64,000 nucleotides of DNA, taken from NCBI GenBank assembly GCA_036501825.1, contig DASXZP010000026.1:124001-188000 (forward strand). Direction: 5' to 3'. The stretch is from JAFECT01 sp036501825. Its GTDB lineage: Bacteria; Pseudomonadota; Alphaproteobacteria; Caulobacterales; Caulobacteraceae. The translations under genes were made by a program, and so were the position numbers. The notes below the pieces were generated by a model. It did no database searches and had not been told where the DNA came from. It was given only the letters and a program-made list of their open reading frames with translations. Each line of letters starts with the position of its first letter. Position 1 is the first letter of the stretch. Below are positions 17,966-25,638 of the stretch, piece by piece.

Positions 17966-19626
17966 GCGTCCAGGGAGGGCAGGTTCAGGCCCTTCTCGTG
18001 GGCGGTTTCGATGGCGATCTCATAGCCCGCGTCGGCGTGGCGCATGACGCCGGTCGCCGGGTCATTCCACAGCACCCGCTTCAGCCGCGCCGCCGCTTGC
18101 GGCGTGCCGTCGGCGACGATGACCGCACCCGCATGCTGCGAATAACCCATGCCGACGCCGCCGCCGTGATGCAGCGACACCCAGGTGGCGCCCGACGCGG
18201 TGTTCAGCAGCGGCCAGTCCGACACGGCGTCGGAGCCGTCCTTCATCGCCTCGGTCTCGCGGTTGGGCGAGGCGACCGAACCAGAGTCGAGATGGTCGCG
18301 CCCGATAACGATCGGACCCTTCACTTCGCCCTTGGCCACCATGTCGTTGAACATCAGGCCGGCGCGGTCGCGGTCGCCGAGGCCGATCCAGCAGATGCGC
18401 GCCGGCAGGCCCTGGAAGGCGATGCGCTCGCGCGCCATGTCGAGCCAGCGGTGCAGATGCGTGTTCTCGGGGAACAGCCGTTTCATCGCCGCGTCGATCT
18501 TGTAGATATCCTCGGGATCGCCCGACAGCGCCGCCCAGCGGAACGGACCGATGCCGCGGCAGAACAGCGGACGGATGTAGGCCGGCACGAAGCCGGGGAA
18601 ATCGAAGGCGTCCTCCAGGCCCTGGTCCTTGGCGACCTGGCGGATGTTGTTGCCGTAGTCGAGGGTGGGAATCCCCATGCGCCAGAAATCGAGCATGGCC
18701 TTGACGTGAATCTTGATCGACGCCCGCGCCTCGGATTCGACCAGCGCCGGGTCGCTGACGCGCTTCTCTTCCCACGCCTGCACGGTCCAGCCGATCGGCA
18801 GATAGCCGTTCACCAGATCGTGGGCGCTGGTCTGGTCGGTGACCACGTCGGGGCGGATGCCCAGGCGCACCATTTCCGGCAACAGCTCCGCCGCGTTGCC
18901 CAGCAGGCCGACGGAGACCGGTTTGCCGGTCTTCTTCGCGTCCTCGATGATCGCCGTCGCCTCGTCCAGCGTGTCGACCGCCTTGTCGAGGTAGCGCGAC
19001 TCCAGGCGCTTCTCGATGCGCGAGCGCTGGCATTCGATGGCGAGGCACGAGGCGCCGGCCATCACAGCGGCTAGCGGCTGCGCGCCACCCATGCCGCCGA
19101 GACCCGCGGTCAGGATCCACTTGCCGGTGAGATCGCCGCCGAAATGCTTGCGTCCGACCTCGACGAAGGTCTCGTAGGTGCCCTGCACGATGCCCTGCGA
19201 GCCGATGTAGATCCACGAGCCGGCCGTCATCTGGCCGTACATCATCAGACCCTTGCGATCGAGCTCGTGGAAGTGGTCCCACGTCGCCCATTTGGGCACG
19301 AGGTTGGAATTGGCCAGCAGCACCCGCGGCGCGTCGGTGTGGGTGCGGAACACGCCCACCGGCTTGCCGGATTGAACGAGAAGAGTCTCGTCCGGCTCCA
19401 GCTTGCGCAGCTGCTCGACGATGCGCTGGAACGCGGTCCAGTCACGCGCGGCGCGGCCGATGCCGCCGTAGACGACGAGTTCTTCCGGACGCTCGGCCAC
19501 CTCGGGGTCGAGGTTGTTCATGAGCATGCGCAGCGCCGCTTCCGCGCCCCAGGTCTTGCAGGTCATTTCCGGTCCGCGCGGGGCGCGGATGACGGGCGCG
19601 TTGTTCGGGTATCGGGCGTCGTTCAT
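17962..19626 (-). CDS. hutU: Urocanate hydratase
   Basis: The 554-residue NAD-dependent enzyme converts urocanate to imidazolone propionate, the second step of histidine degradation. Family features are RGPEMTCKTWGAEAALRML at the N-terminus, the NAD-binding region GGMGGAQPLAAVMAG, DQTSAHD, and FCRGIGPFRWAALSGDPED with the conserved Cys. Length is exactly typical. It lies eight bases after the M20 peptidase gene and overlaps hutH. Confidence 0.96.
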   Translation of the reverse strand: MNDARYPNNAPVIRAPRGPEMTCKTWGAEAALRMLMNNLDPEVAERPEELVVYGGIGRAARDWTAFQRIVEQLRKLEPDETLLVQSGKPVGVFRTHTDAPRVLLANSNLVPKWATWDHFHELDRKGLMMYGQMTAGSWIYIGSQGIVQGTYETFVEVGRKHFGGDLTGKWILTAGLGGMGGAQPLAAVMAGASCLAIECQRSRIEKRLESRYLDKAVDTLDEATAIIEDAKKTGKPVSVGLLGNAAELLPEMVRLGIRPDVVTDQTSAHDLVNGYLPIGWTVQAWEEKRVSDPALVESEARASIKIHVKAMLDFWRMGIPTLDYGNNIRQVAKDQGLEDAFDFPGFVPAYIRPLFCRGIGPFRWAALSGDPEDIYKIDAAMKRLFPENTHLHRWLDMARERIAFQGLPARICWIGLGDRDRAGLMFNDMVAKGEVKGPIVIGRDHLDSGSVASPNRETEAMKDGSDAVSDWPLLNTASGATWVSLHHGGGVGMGYSQHAGAVIVADGTPQAAARLKRVLWNDPATGVMRHADAGYEIAIETAHEKGLNLPSLDA

Positions 19627-19633
19627 GCGCTGC

Positions 19634-20890
19634 TTATTTCTTCACCGGCGGATGCGCGCCCAGATCCATGACCATCTTGGTCAGCAGATAGAGACGCGGG
19701 GTGACGGTGGTGAGGTCGAGATACTCCTGGTCGGAGTGGAAGCCGCCGCCGACCGGGCCCAGTCCATCCAGCGCCGGCACGCCTTGCGCCGAGGCCAGCG
19801 CCGATTCCGAGGCGCCGCCGTTGCCGCCGTTCTCCAGCTTGCGTCCGAGCGGCGCGTAGATCGCCGCGGCCCGCGCCGCCAGCGCATCGGTGCCCGGGTT
19901 GTTGGCCAGCGGCGGGAAGGCGCCTTCGCGCGACACGGTCACGGTGGTGTCGGGGATTACGTGCGTCTCGGCGTCCTTGCGCATGACCGCTTCGACCTGG
20001 TCGAATATGGCTTGATCGCGAACCCGCACGTTGACCTCGGCGCGCGCCACGTCGGGGATGATGTTGTTGCGCGTGCCGCCGCTGATCACGTCGACGTTCA
20101 CCGTGGTGCCCGGACCGGAGGTCGGGAACACGTCGAGGCCCTTGATCTGGTGGATCAGTTCCTGGATCGCGTTGCGCCCGTCCTGGGGCGCGATGCCGGC
20201 GTGCGCCGCACGGCCCTTCACGTCGATGTGGAAGGTGGCCGAGCCCTTGCGCCAGACGGTCAGAGCGTCGGGCGGATCTCCGGGCTCGAGGTTGAACTCC
20301 ACGTCCGCGTCGGTGAGCAGCTTTTTGATCAGGCCCTGGGTGCCGGGCGAGCCGCGTTCCTCGCTGGTCTCCATCAGAAACGTGATCTTGGCGTAGTCCT
20401 TGAAGCCGAGGTCGTGCAGGATCTTCAGGGCGTAGACGCCTTCGACCACGCCGCCCTTTTCGTCGGAGACGCCGGGGCCGCGCGCGTGATCGCCTTCAAC
20501 GCGATAGGGGCGTTGCGCCACCGTGCCCGGGCCGAAGACGGTGTCGATGTGGCCGATCATCAGGATGCGGCCCTTGCCGGTTCCGGTGAAGGTCGCGACC
20601 ACGTTTTCCGGCAGGCCGGGAGCCTCGGCGGGGACGGTTTCGACGGTGGCGCCCAGGGACTTGAGGATCGGGATCAGCACCGCCTCGACCTTGCGGCCGC
20701 CGTCGGCGTCGCCGGTGCCGGAATCGATGTCCACCACCTGTTCCAGCAACTTCAGCTGGTCGGCGCGCGCGGCCTGGGCCGCGTCCCAGACCTTCTTGTC
20801 GGGGGCGGGGGGCTTCCCAGCCGCAAACGCCGCGCCGGCCGAGGCGCAAAAGGCGAGGGCGCAGACGCCCGTAAGCCAACGATTGATCAC
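19634..20890 (-). CDS. Exported M20-family metallopeptidase (glutamate carboxypeptidase-like)
   Basis: The 418-residue protein has a signal peptide (INRWLTGVCALAFCASAGAA) and is probably periplasmic. It is an M20 zinc peptidase of the carboxypeptidase G2 branch: zinc ligands are visible in MIGHIDTVFGPG, GPGVSDEKGG, METSEERGSPGT (catalytic Glu and ligand Glu), FNLEPGDP, and the C-terminal GGFHSDQEYLD. Such enzymes release C-terminal glutamate or similar residues. It sits between hutI and hutU, so it is co-transcribed with histidine catabolism. It may liberate histidine or glutamate from dipeptides such as carnosine-like compounds, but that is inference. Confidence 0.85.
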   Translation of the reverse strand: MINRWLTGVCALAFCASAGAAFAAGKPPAPDKKVWDAAQAARADQLKLLEQVVDIDSGTGDADGGRKVEAVLIPILKSLGATVETVPAEAPGLPENVVATFTGTGKGRILMIGHIDTVFGPGTVAQRPYRVEGDHARGPGVSDEKGGVVEGVYALKILHDLGFKDYAKITFLMETSEERGSPGTQGLIKKLLTDADVEFNLEPGDPPDALTVWRKGSATFHIDVKGRAAHAGIAPQDGRNAIQELIHQIKGLDVFPTSGPGTTVNVDVISGGTRNNIIPDVARAEVNVRVRDQAIFDQVEAVMRKDAETHVIPDTTVTVSREGAFPPLANNPGTDALAARAAAIYAPLGRKLENGGNGGASESALASAQGVPALDGLGPVGGGFHSDQEYLDLTTVTPRLYLLTKMVMDLGAHPPVKK

Positions 20891-20951
20891 GCGATCCTCC
20901 CAGACTCTGATCTGGAGGCCTGTCTATCCCGCGCGGCGTGGGGCTGCCAGC

Positions 20952-22169
20952 CTAGTCGGCGCGTTCGCCGGCGTAATAGCGGCTGGCCAGCAGCTGGGCG
21001 CCCATCCAGTAGGCGAGCTCGGCGGGGTGTTCGACGCGCCAGACCGCCAGGTCGGCGGCCTTGCCGACCTCCAGCGTACCGATTTCGTCCTGCAGGCCGA
21101 GCGCCTGGGCCGCGTGACGCGTCATGCCGCTCAGGGCTTCCTCGGGCGTCAGGCGGAACAGGGTGCAGGCCATGTTCATCATCAACAGAGGCGAGACCGT
21201 GGGCGAGGTGCCCGGGTTGCAGTCGGTGGCGATGGCCATGGCCACGCCGTAGCGGCGCAGCAACTCCACCGGCGGCGCCTTTTTTTCGCGCAGGAAGTGG
21301 AAGGCGCCCGGCAGCAGCACGGCGACCACATTGGCGAGGCCCATTGCGCGCGCGCCCGCTTCGGACAGGTGTTCCAGGTGATCCGCCGACAGGGCGTGAT
21401 GTTTGGCGGCGAGTTGGGCGCCGCCCTGGTCGGTGAGCTGTTCGGCGTGCAGCTTGACGCGAAGGCCGTTGGCGGCGGCGCACGACAGCACCTGATCCAC
21501 TTCAGCGGGCGTGAAGGCGATGGTTTCGCAAAACGCGTCGACCGCGTCGGCGAGGCCCTGCTCGGCGACCGACGGGATCAACTGAGTGCAGATCATGGTC
21601 AGATAGTCGGCGCGCCGCTCGCGGAACTTGGGCGGGATGGCGTGCGCGGCCAGCAAGGTGCGCACCACGCGCGCGCGGCCGCGTTTGGCGAGGCGGCCGG
21701 CGGCGCGCAGCATCTTGATCTCGTTCTTCGGGTTCAGGCCGTAGCCCGACTTCACCTCGACGGTGGTCACGCCTTCCGAGGCCAGGGCGTCGAGCCGTTC
21801 GCCGGCGGAGAAGGCGAGCTCTTCTTCGGTGGCGTCGCGGGTGGCGCGCACGGTGGACAGGATGCCGCCGCCGGCGCGAGCGATCTCTTCATAGGTGGCG
21901 CCCTTCAGCCGCTGTTCCCACTCGCCGGCGCGGTTGCCGCCGAAGATCAGGTGGGTGTGGCAGTCGATCAGGCCCGGCGTAATCCACAGCCCGCCCAGCG
22001 CGCGCACCTCCCGCGCCAGGGCTTCCGGCTGACCGGGCAGGGTGGCCTGGGGACCGAGCCAGACGATCTTGCCCTTGTCCATGGCCAGGGCGCAGTCGCG
22101 GATCACGCCGAAGGGCGCCCCCGGGATCATGGTGGCGGCATGGGCGTCGACGAGGATCAGGTCCCACAT
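20952..22169 (-). CDS. hutI: Imidazolonepropionase
   Basis: This 405-residue amidohydrolase opens the imidazolone ring to N-formimino-glutamate (third step). Metal ligands are visible in LIDCHTHLIFGGNR (HxH), VKLHAEQL, SADHLEHL and ATDCNPGTSP. The frame runs open to 22253, but the ATG at 22169 (MWDLILVDAHAATM) gives the standard family length and N-terminus. It is the first gene of the leftward hut operon, facing hutG across 95 bases that contain two perfect 10-bp palindromes. Confidence 0.93.
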   Translation of the reverse strand: MWDLILVDAHAATMIPGAPFGVIRDCALAMDKGKIVWLGPQATLPGQPEALAREVRALGGLWITPGLIDCHTHLIFGGNRAGEWEQRLKGATYEEIARAGGGILSTVRATRDATEEELAFSAGERLDALASEGVTTVEVKSGYGLNPKNEIKMLRAAGRLAKRGRARVVRTLLAAHAIPPKFRERRADYLTMICTQLIPSVAEQGLADAVDAFCETIAFTPAEVDQVLSCAAANGLRVKLHAEQLTDQGGAQLAAKHHALSADHLEHLSEAGARAMGLANVVAVLLPGAFHFLREKKAPPVELLRRYGVAMAIATDCNPGTSPTVSPLLMMNMACTLFRLTPEEALSGMTRHAAQALGLQDEIGTLEVGKAADLAVWRVEHPAELAYWMGAQLLASRYYAGERAD

Positions 22170-22220
22170 GGTCAGGCTGTCAGGGGCAGGTCTGGGGGGA
22201 GGATTGGACAGGGAAGGCCA

Positions 22221-22256
22221 GCCTAGGCTAACGGCTGCGGCCACACCATGCATGGC
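22221..22256. promoter_or_regulatory. Palindromes in the divergent hutI-hutG control region
   Basis: Two perfect 10-bp palindromes, AGCCTAGGCT (22221-22230) and CCATGCATGG (22247-22256), lie 26 bp apart in the only gap between the divergent hut genes. They could be operators for a local hut regulator, but no hutC-type gene is in the window, and palindromes this short can arise by chance. Confidence 0.3.
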
Positions 22257-22264
22257 AAGTCCTA

Positions 22265-23185
22265 ATGACCTCTTCTTTCGACAGCTCGTCCGAGTGCCGC
22301 GGCTGGCGCTCCGCCGCGGACCTGGTGGGTGATCACGCCGACGCCCTGATCGGCCTGATCGGCGCGCCGTTGGCGGAACGCTCGCTGACGCCGGGCCGCT
22401 GCGACCTGGGCCCCAAGGTGCTGCGCGCGAGCCTGCCGCGGATGAGCGTCTACGATGTGGAGCGCGGAATCGATCTTTCGTCGTCGCGCGTGCACGACGC
22501 GGGCGACCTGAACCTGAAACTCGTCTCGCCGGCCGATGCGTTCGAGCCGGTGCGTGCGGCCGTGGCCGCCGAAGTCGCCAAGCGCGAGCTCACCATCCTC
22601 GTTGGCGGCAACAATGCGATTACGCGGCCGGGCGTGCATGGACTGAGGCCTGACCTGAAGGGCGTCGGGGTGTTGACCCTCGATGCGCATTTCGACCTGC
22701 GCGACACCGACTGCGGTCTGACCAACGGCAATCCGATCTCGGCCTTGCTCGAAGACGGTCTCGATGGCGCCCACATCAGCCAGATCGGCCTTTCGCCCTT
22801 TGCCAACACGCACAAGGCGCATGAGCGCGCCAAGGCGGCCGAAGTGTCCGTGCGCACCATCCGCGAATGTCGCGTGCGCGGCGCCGTGCAGGTGGTCGAG
22901 GAAGAGCTGTTCAAACTCGCTACACGATGCGACGTGATCTACGTCGATTTCGACATCGACGTCATCGATCGCGCCCAGATGCCGGCGGCGCCGGGCGCGC
23001 GGCCCGGCGGCCTGGCGGTCGACGCCTTCTTCGACGCCACGCGGCTGATTGCGGCGCATCCGAAGGTGTGTGTCGTGGATCTCGCGGAATTCGACCCCAG
23101 CCTCGACGTGGCCGACATCGGCGCCCTGACCGCCGCGCGGTGGTTCGTGGAGCTGCTGGCGGGCTTTCAGGGGAGGCCGCATTGA
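22265..23185 (+). CDS. hutG: Formimidoylglutamase-like arginase-family protein
   Basis: The 306-residue ureohydrolase-fold protein is placed to hydrolyse N-formimino-glutamate to glutamate and formamide. It has the DAHxD motif (LDAHFDLRD) and the second metal motif YVDFDIDVIDRAQMPAAPG. Where most of the superfamily has GGDHS, with a manganese-ligand His, this one reads GGNNAIT, so that ligand is Asn. It starts divergently from hutI and overlaps the following oxidoreductase by four bases. The hut context supports the function. Confidence 0.8.
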   Translation: MTSSFDSSSECRGWRSAADLVGDHADALIGLIGAPLAERSLTPGRCDLGPKVLRASLPRMSVYDVERGIDLSSSRVHDAGDLNLKLVSPADAFEPVRAAVAAEVAKRELTILVGGNNAITRPGVHGLRPDLKGVGVLTLDAHFDLRDTDCGLTNGNPISALLEDGLDGAHISQIGLSPFANTHKAHERAKAAEVSVRTIRECRVRGAVQVVEEELFKLATRCDVIYVDFDIDVIDRAQMPAAPGARPGGLAVDAFFDATRLIAAHPKVCVVDLAEFDPSLDVADIGALTAARWFVELLAGFQGRPH

Positions 23186-24801
23186 GCGTCGCAAATTCGG
23201 CGGGCGAACGCGACATCGTCATTATCGGCGGCGGCCACAACGGTCTGGTCTGCGCCTTCTACCTCGCCCGGGCGGGCCTGAAGGTCACGGTGCTGGAGCG
23301 GCGCGACGTGGTCGGCGGCGCAGCGGTAACGGAGGAGTTCCACCCGGGCTTCCGCAACTCGGTTGCAGCCTACACCGTCAGCCTGCTCAATCCCAAGATC
23401 ATCCGCGACATGAGCCTGGCCGAAAACGGCCTGACCGTGGTCGAGCGCAAGGTGTCGAACTTCCTGCCGGTGGACGATCGCCAGTACCTGCTGGTGGGCG
23501 ACGGGCGCACCGAAGCGGAGGTCGCCAAGTTCTCGACCAAGGACGCCGAGATGCTCGCGTCTTACGGTCAGCGGCTGGATCAGATCGCCGACGTGCTGCG
23601 CGAGTTGGTGCTGACCGTACCGCCCAACGTGGTCGAGAGCGGCTGGGGGCGCGCGCTGCCGGAACTTCTGAAGTCGGCTGCGCTCGGCAACAAGCTTTCC
23701 AAGCTCGACATCGGCGGCAAGCGCGACCTGATGGCGCTGATGGCCCAGTCGGCCGGCGACTATCTCGACGGCTGGTTCGAGAGCGCGCCGATCAAGGCTG
23801 TGTTCGGCTTCGACGGCATCGTCGGAAATTTCGCGAGTCCATTCACCCCCGGCTCGGCCTACGTCCTGTTGCACCACGTGTTCGGCGAGGTGAACGGCAA
23901 GAAGGGCGCCTGGGGCCACGCGCTGGGCGGCATGGGTGCGATCACCCAGGCCATGGCCAAAGCCGCCGCGTCCAAGGGTGTCGAGATCAAGACCGGCGTT
24001 GCGGTCGCCGAAGTGCTGATCGAAAGCGGCAAGGCCGTGGGCGTGGTCACCGACACGGGCGAGACGATCCGTGCGCGCGCCGTGGTGTCCAACCTCAATC
24101 CCAAACTGCTGTTCGGAAAGCTGGTCGATCCGGCCGCGCAGCCCGCCGACTTCCGCGAACGCATGCAGCGCTACAAGTGCGGCTCGGGCACCTTCCGCAT
24201 GAACGTCGCCCTGTCGGAGCTTCCGCGCTTTACGTGTTTGCCGGACGCGGGCGATCACATGACCGCCGGCATCATCATCGCGCCGTCGCTTGACTACATG
24301 GACCAGGCCTTCGTCGATGCACGGGCCCAGGGCTGGTCAAAGGCGCCGATCGTGGAGATGGTCATCCCCTCGACCCTGGACGACAGCCTCGCGCCCAAGG
24401 GCCAGCATGTGGCCAGCCTGTTCTGCCAGCATGTGCAACCGGAACTGTCCGGCGGCCGGTCCTGGGACGATCACCGTGATACGGTGGCCAAGGTCATGAT
24501 CGACACCGTCGACCGCTGGGCGCCGGGGTTCAAGGATTCGGTGCTCGGCTACATGGCGCTGAGCCCACTGGACCTCGAGCGCAAGTTCGGCCTGGTCGGG
24601 GGCGATATCTTCCACGGCCAGCTCGGGCTCGACCAATTGTTCTCCGCGAGACCGGTTCTGGGGCATGCCGATCACCGCATGCCGGTGAACGGCCTCTACC
24701 TCTGCGGTTCCGGGGCCCACCCCGGGGGCGGCGTCACCGGCGCGCCCGGACACAATGCAGCAACACAAATCCTGAGGGATTTCAGGCGACGGATGGGCTA
24801 A
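23182..24801 (+). CDS. Phytoene desaturase/PYROXD2-like FAD-dependent oxidoreductase
   Basis: This protein of about 539 residues opens with an FAD-binding Rossmann motif (DIVIIGGGHNGLVCAFYLARAG, residues about 10-31, then VLERRDVVGGAAVTEE) and ends with LYLCGSGAHPGGGVTGAPGH, typical of the carotenoid desaturase/PYROXD2 group. The TTG at 23182 overlaps the hutG stop codon and puts the Rossmann fold right at the N-terminus; upstream open frame is antisense-like filler. The substrate is unknown. Co-transcription with hutG suggests, but does not prove, a link to histidine-derived metabolites. Confidence 0.82.
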   Translation: MSVANSAGERDIVIIGGGHNGLVCAFYLARAGLKVTVLERRDVVGGAAVTEEFHPGFRNSVAAYTVSLLNPKIIRDMSLAENGLTVVERKVSNFLPVDDRQYLLVGDGRTEAEVAKFSTKDAEMLASYGQRLDQIADVLRELVLTVPPNVVESGWGRALPELLKSAALGNKLSKLDIGGKRDLMALMAQSAGDYLDGWFESAPIKAVFGFDGIVGNFASPFTPGSAYVLLHHVFGEVNGKKGAWGHALGGMGAITQAMAKAAASKGVEIKTGVAVAEVLIESGKAVGVVTDTGETIRARAVVSNLNPKLLFGKLVDPAAQPADFRERMQRYKCGSGTFRMNVALSELPRFTCLPDAGDHMTAGIIIAPSLDYMDQAFVDARAQGWSKAPIVEMVIPSTLDDSLAPKGQHVASLFCQHVQPELSGGRSWDDHRDTVAKVMIDTVDRWAPGFKDSVLGYMALSPLDLERKFGLVGGDIFHGQLGLDQLFSARPVLGHADHRMPVNGLYLCGSGAHPGGGVTGAPGHNAATQILRDFRRRMG

Positions 24802-24839
24802 GAGGGGACGTTGAACCCTGGGGCGGGCTGGACGAACTG

Positions 24840-25571
24840 ATGGGCTTGGTGGTCATCACCGGGGCGAGCCGTAGCGGCAGCACCTTTCTCGGCGACCTGA
24901 TGCGACGCACGGAGAACGTGTGTGCGTTCCACGAGCACATCGGCGGCCGCGACTTCTTCTGCGTCAGCGCCTATGCGCCGGACCACCCCTACATCCTGCA
25001 CGACATCAAGACCGGCGTCGCCGACATGCGCGCACAGGCGAACGGTAAGCCCGTGATCGCCGACGTGAACTCCAATGTCGCCTTCGCCACCGCAGCGCTG
25101 CGTGCGGTCGAGCCCGGCGTGAAGCTGTTTCATCTGGCGCGCAACGGCCGCGAGGTGATCGCATCCAACTGGCTGCGCAAGATGTACAGCGATTGGGCCA
25201 AGGGCGTGGACATCCGCCCCAACACCGAGGCGGAGCTCGACGCCTGGGACGGCTTCGACCGCTTCGACAAACTGTGCTGGCAGTGGAACCGCATCGCCTC
25301 GGAGCTGATCGGCAAGTCCGTGCCGATCGTGCGCCTCGAACAGGCGGTCGAAGACTACGATTATCTGGCCGAGCGCCTGCTGCAGCCCTCCGGGATCGAT
25401 CTCTCGAAGGCAGTCTGGGAGGAGCGGCGCAGCCGGCGCGTTAACCGTTCGCGCTTCAAGTTGCGGGACCTGCTGCGCGGGCGCCCCACCGACTTCGTCT
25501 GGACCCCCGAACGCGAGGCCCGGTTCCAGCAGCTATGCGGCGAGTCCATGCGGGACCTGGGTTATTCGTAG
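24840..25571 (+). CDS. Sulfotransferase-like P-loop protein
   Basis: The 243-residue protein begins with GASRSGSTFLGDLMRRTENV, which looks like the 5'-phosphosulfate-binding loop of PAPS sulfotransferases. RNGREVIASNWL, further on, resembles the 3'-phosphate-binding segment of that family. The acceptor is not predictable. It lies 38 bases after the oxidoreductase and may be in the same transcript. Confidence 0.65.
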   Translation: MGLVVITGASRSGSTFLGDLMRRTENVCAFHEHIGGRDFFCVSAYAPDHPYILHDIKTGVADMRAQANGKPVIADVNSNVAFATAALRAVEPGVKLFHLARNGREVIASNWLRKMYSDWAKGVDIRPNTEAELDAWDGFDRFDKLCWQWNRIASELIGKSVPIVRLEQAVEDYDYLAERLLQPSGIDLSKAVWEERRSRRVNRSRFKLRDLLRGRPTDFVWTPEREARFQQLCGESMRDLGYS

Positions 25572-25638
25572 CCCCGCCTTATACACCTGATCCTAACAAC
25601 CTGGGGTTAGAAGCGGGGTTTAGCACCCCGTCGGCCCC

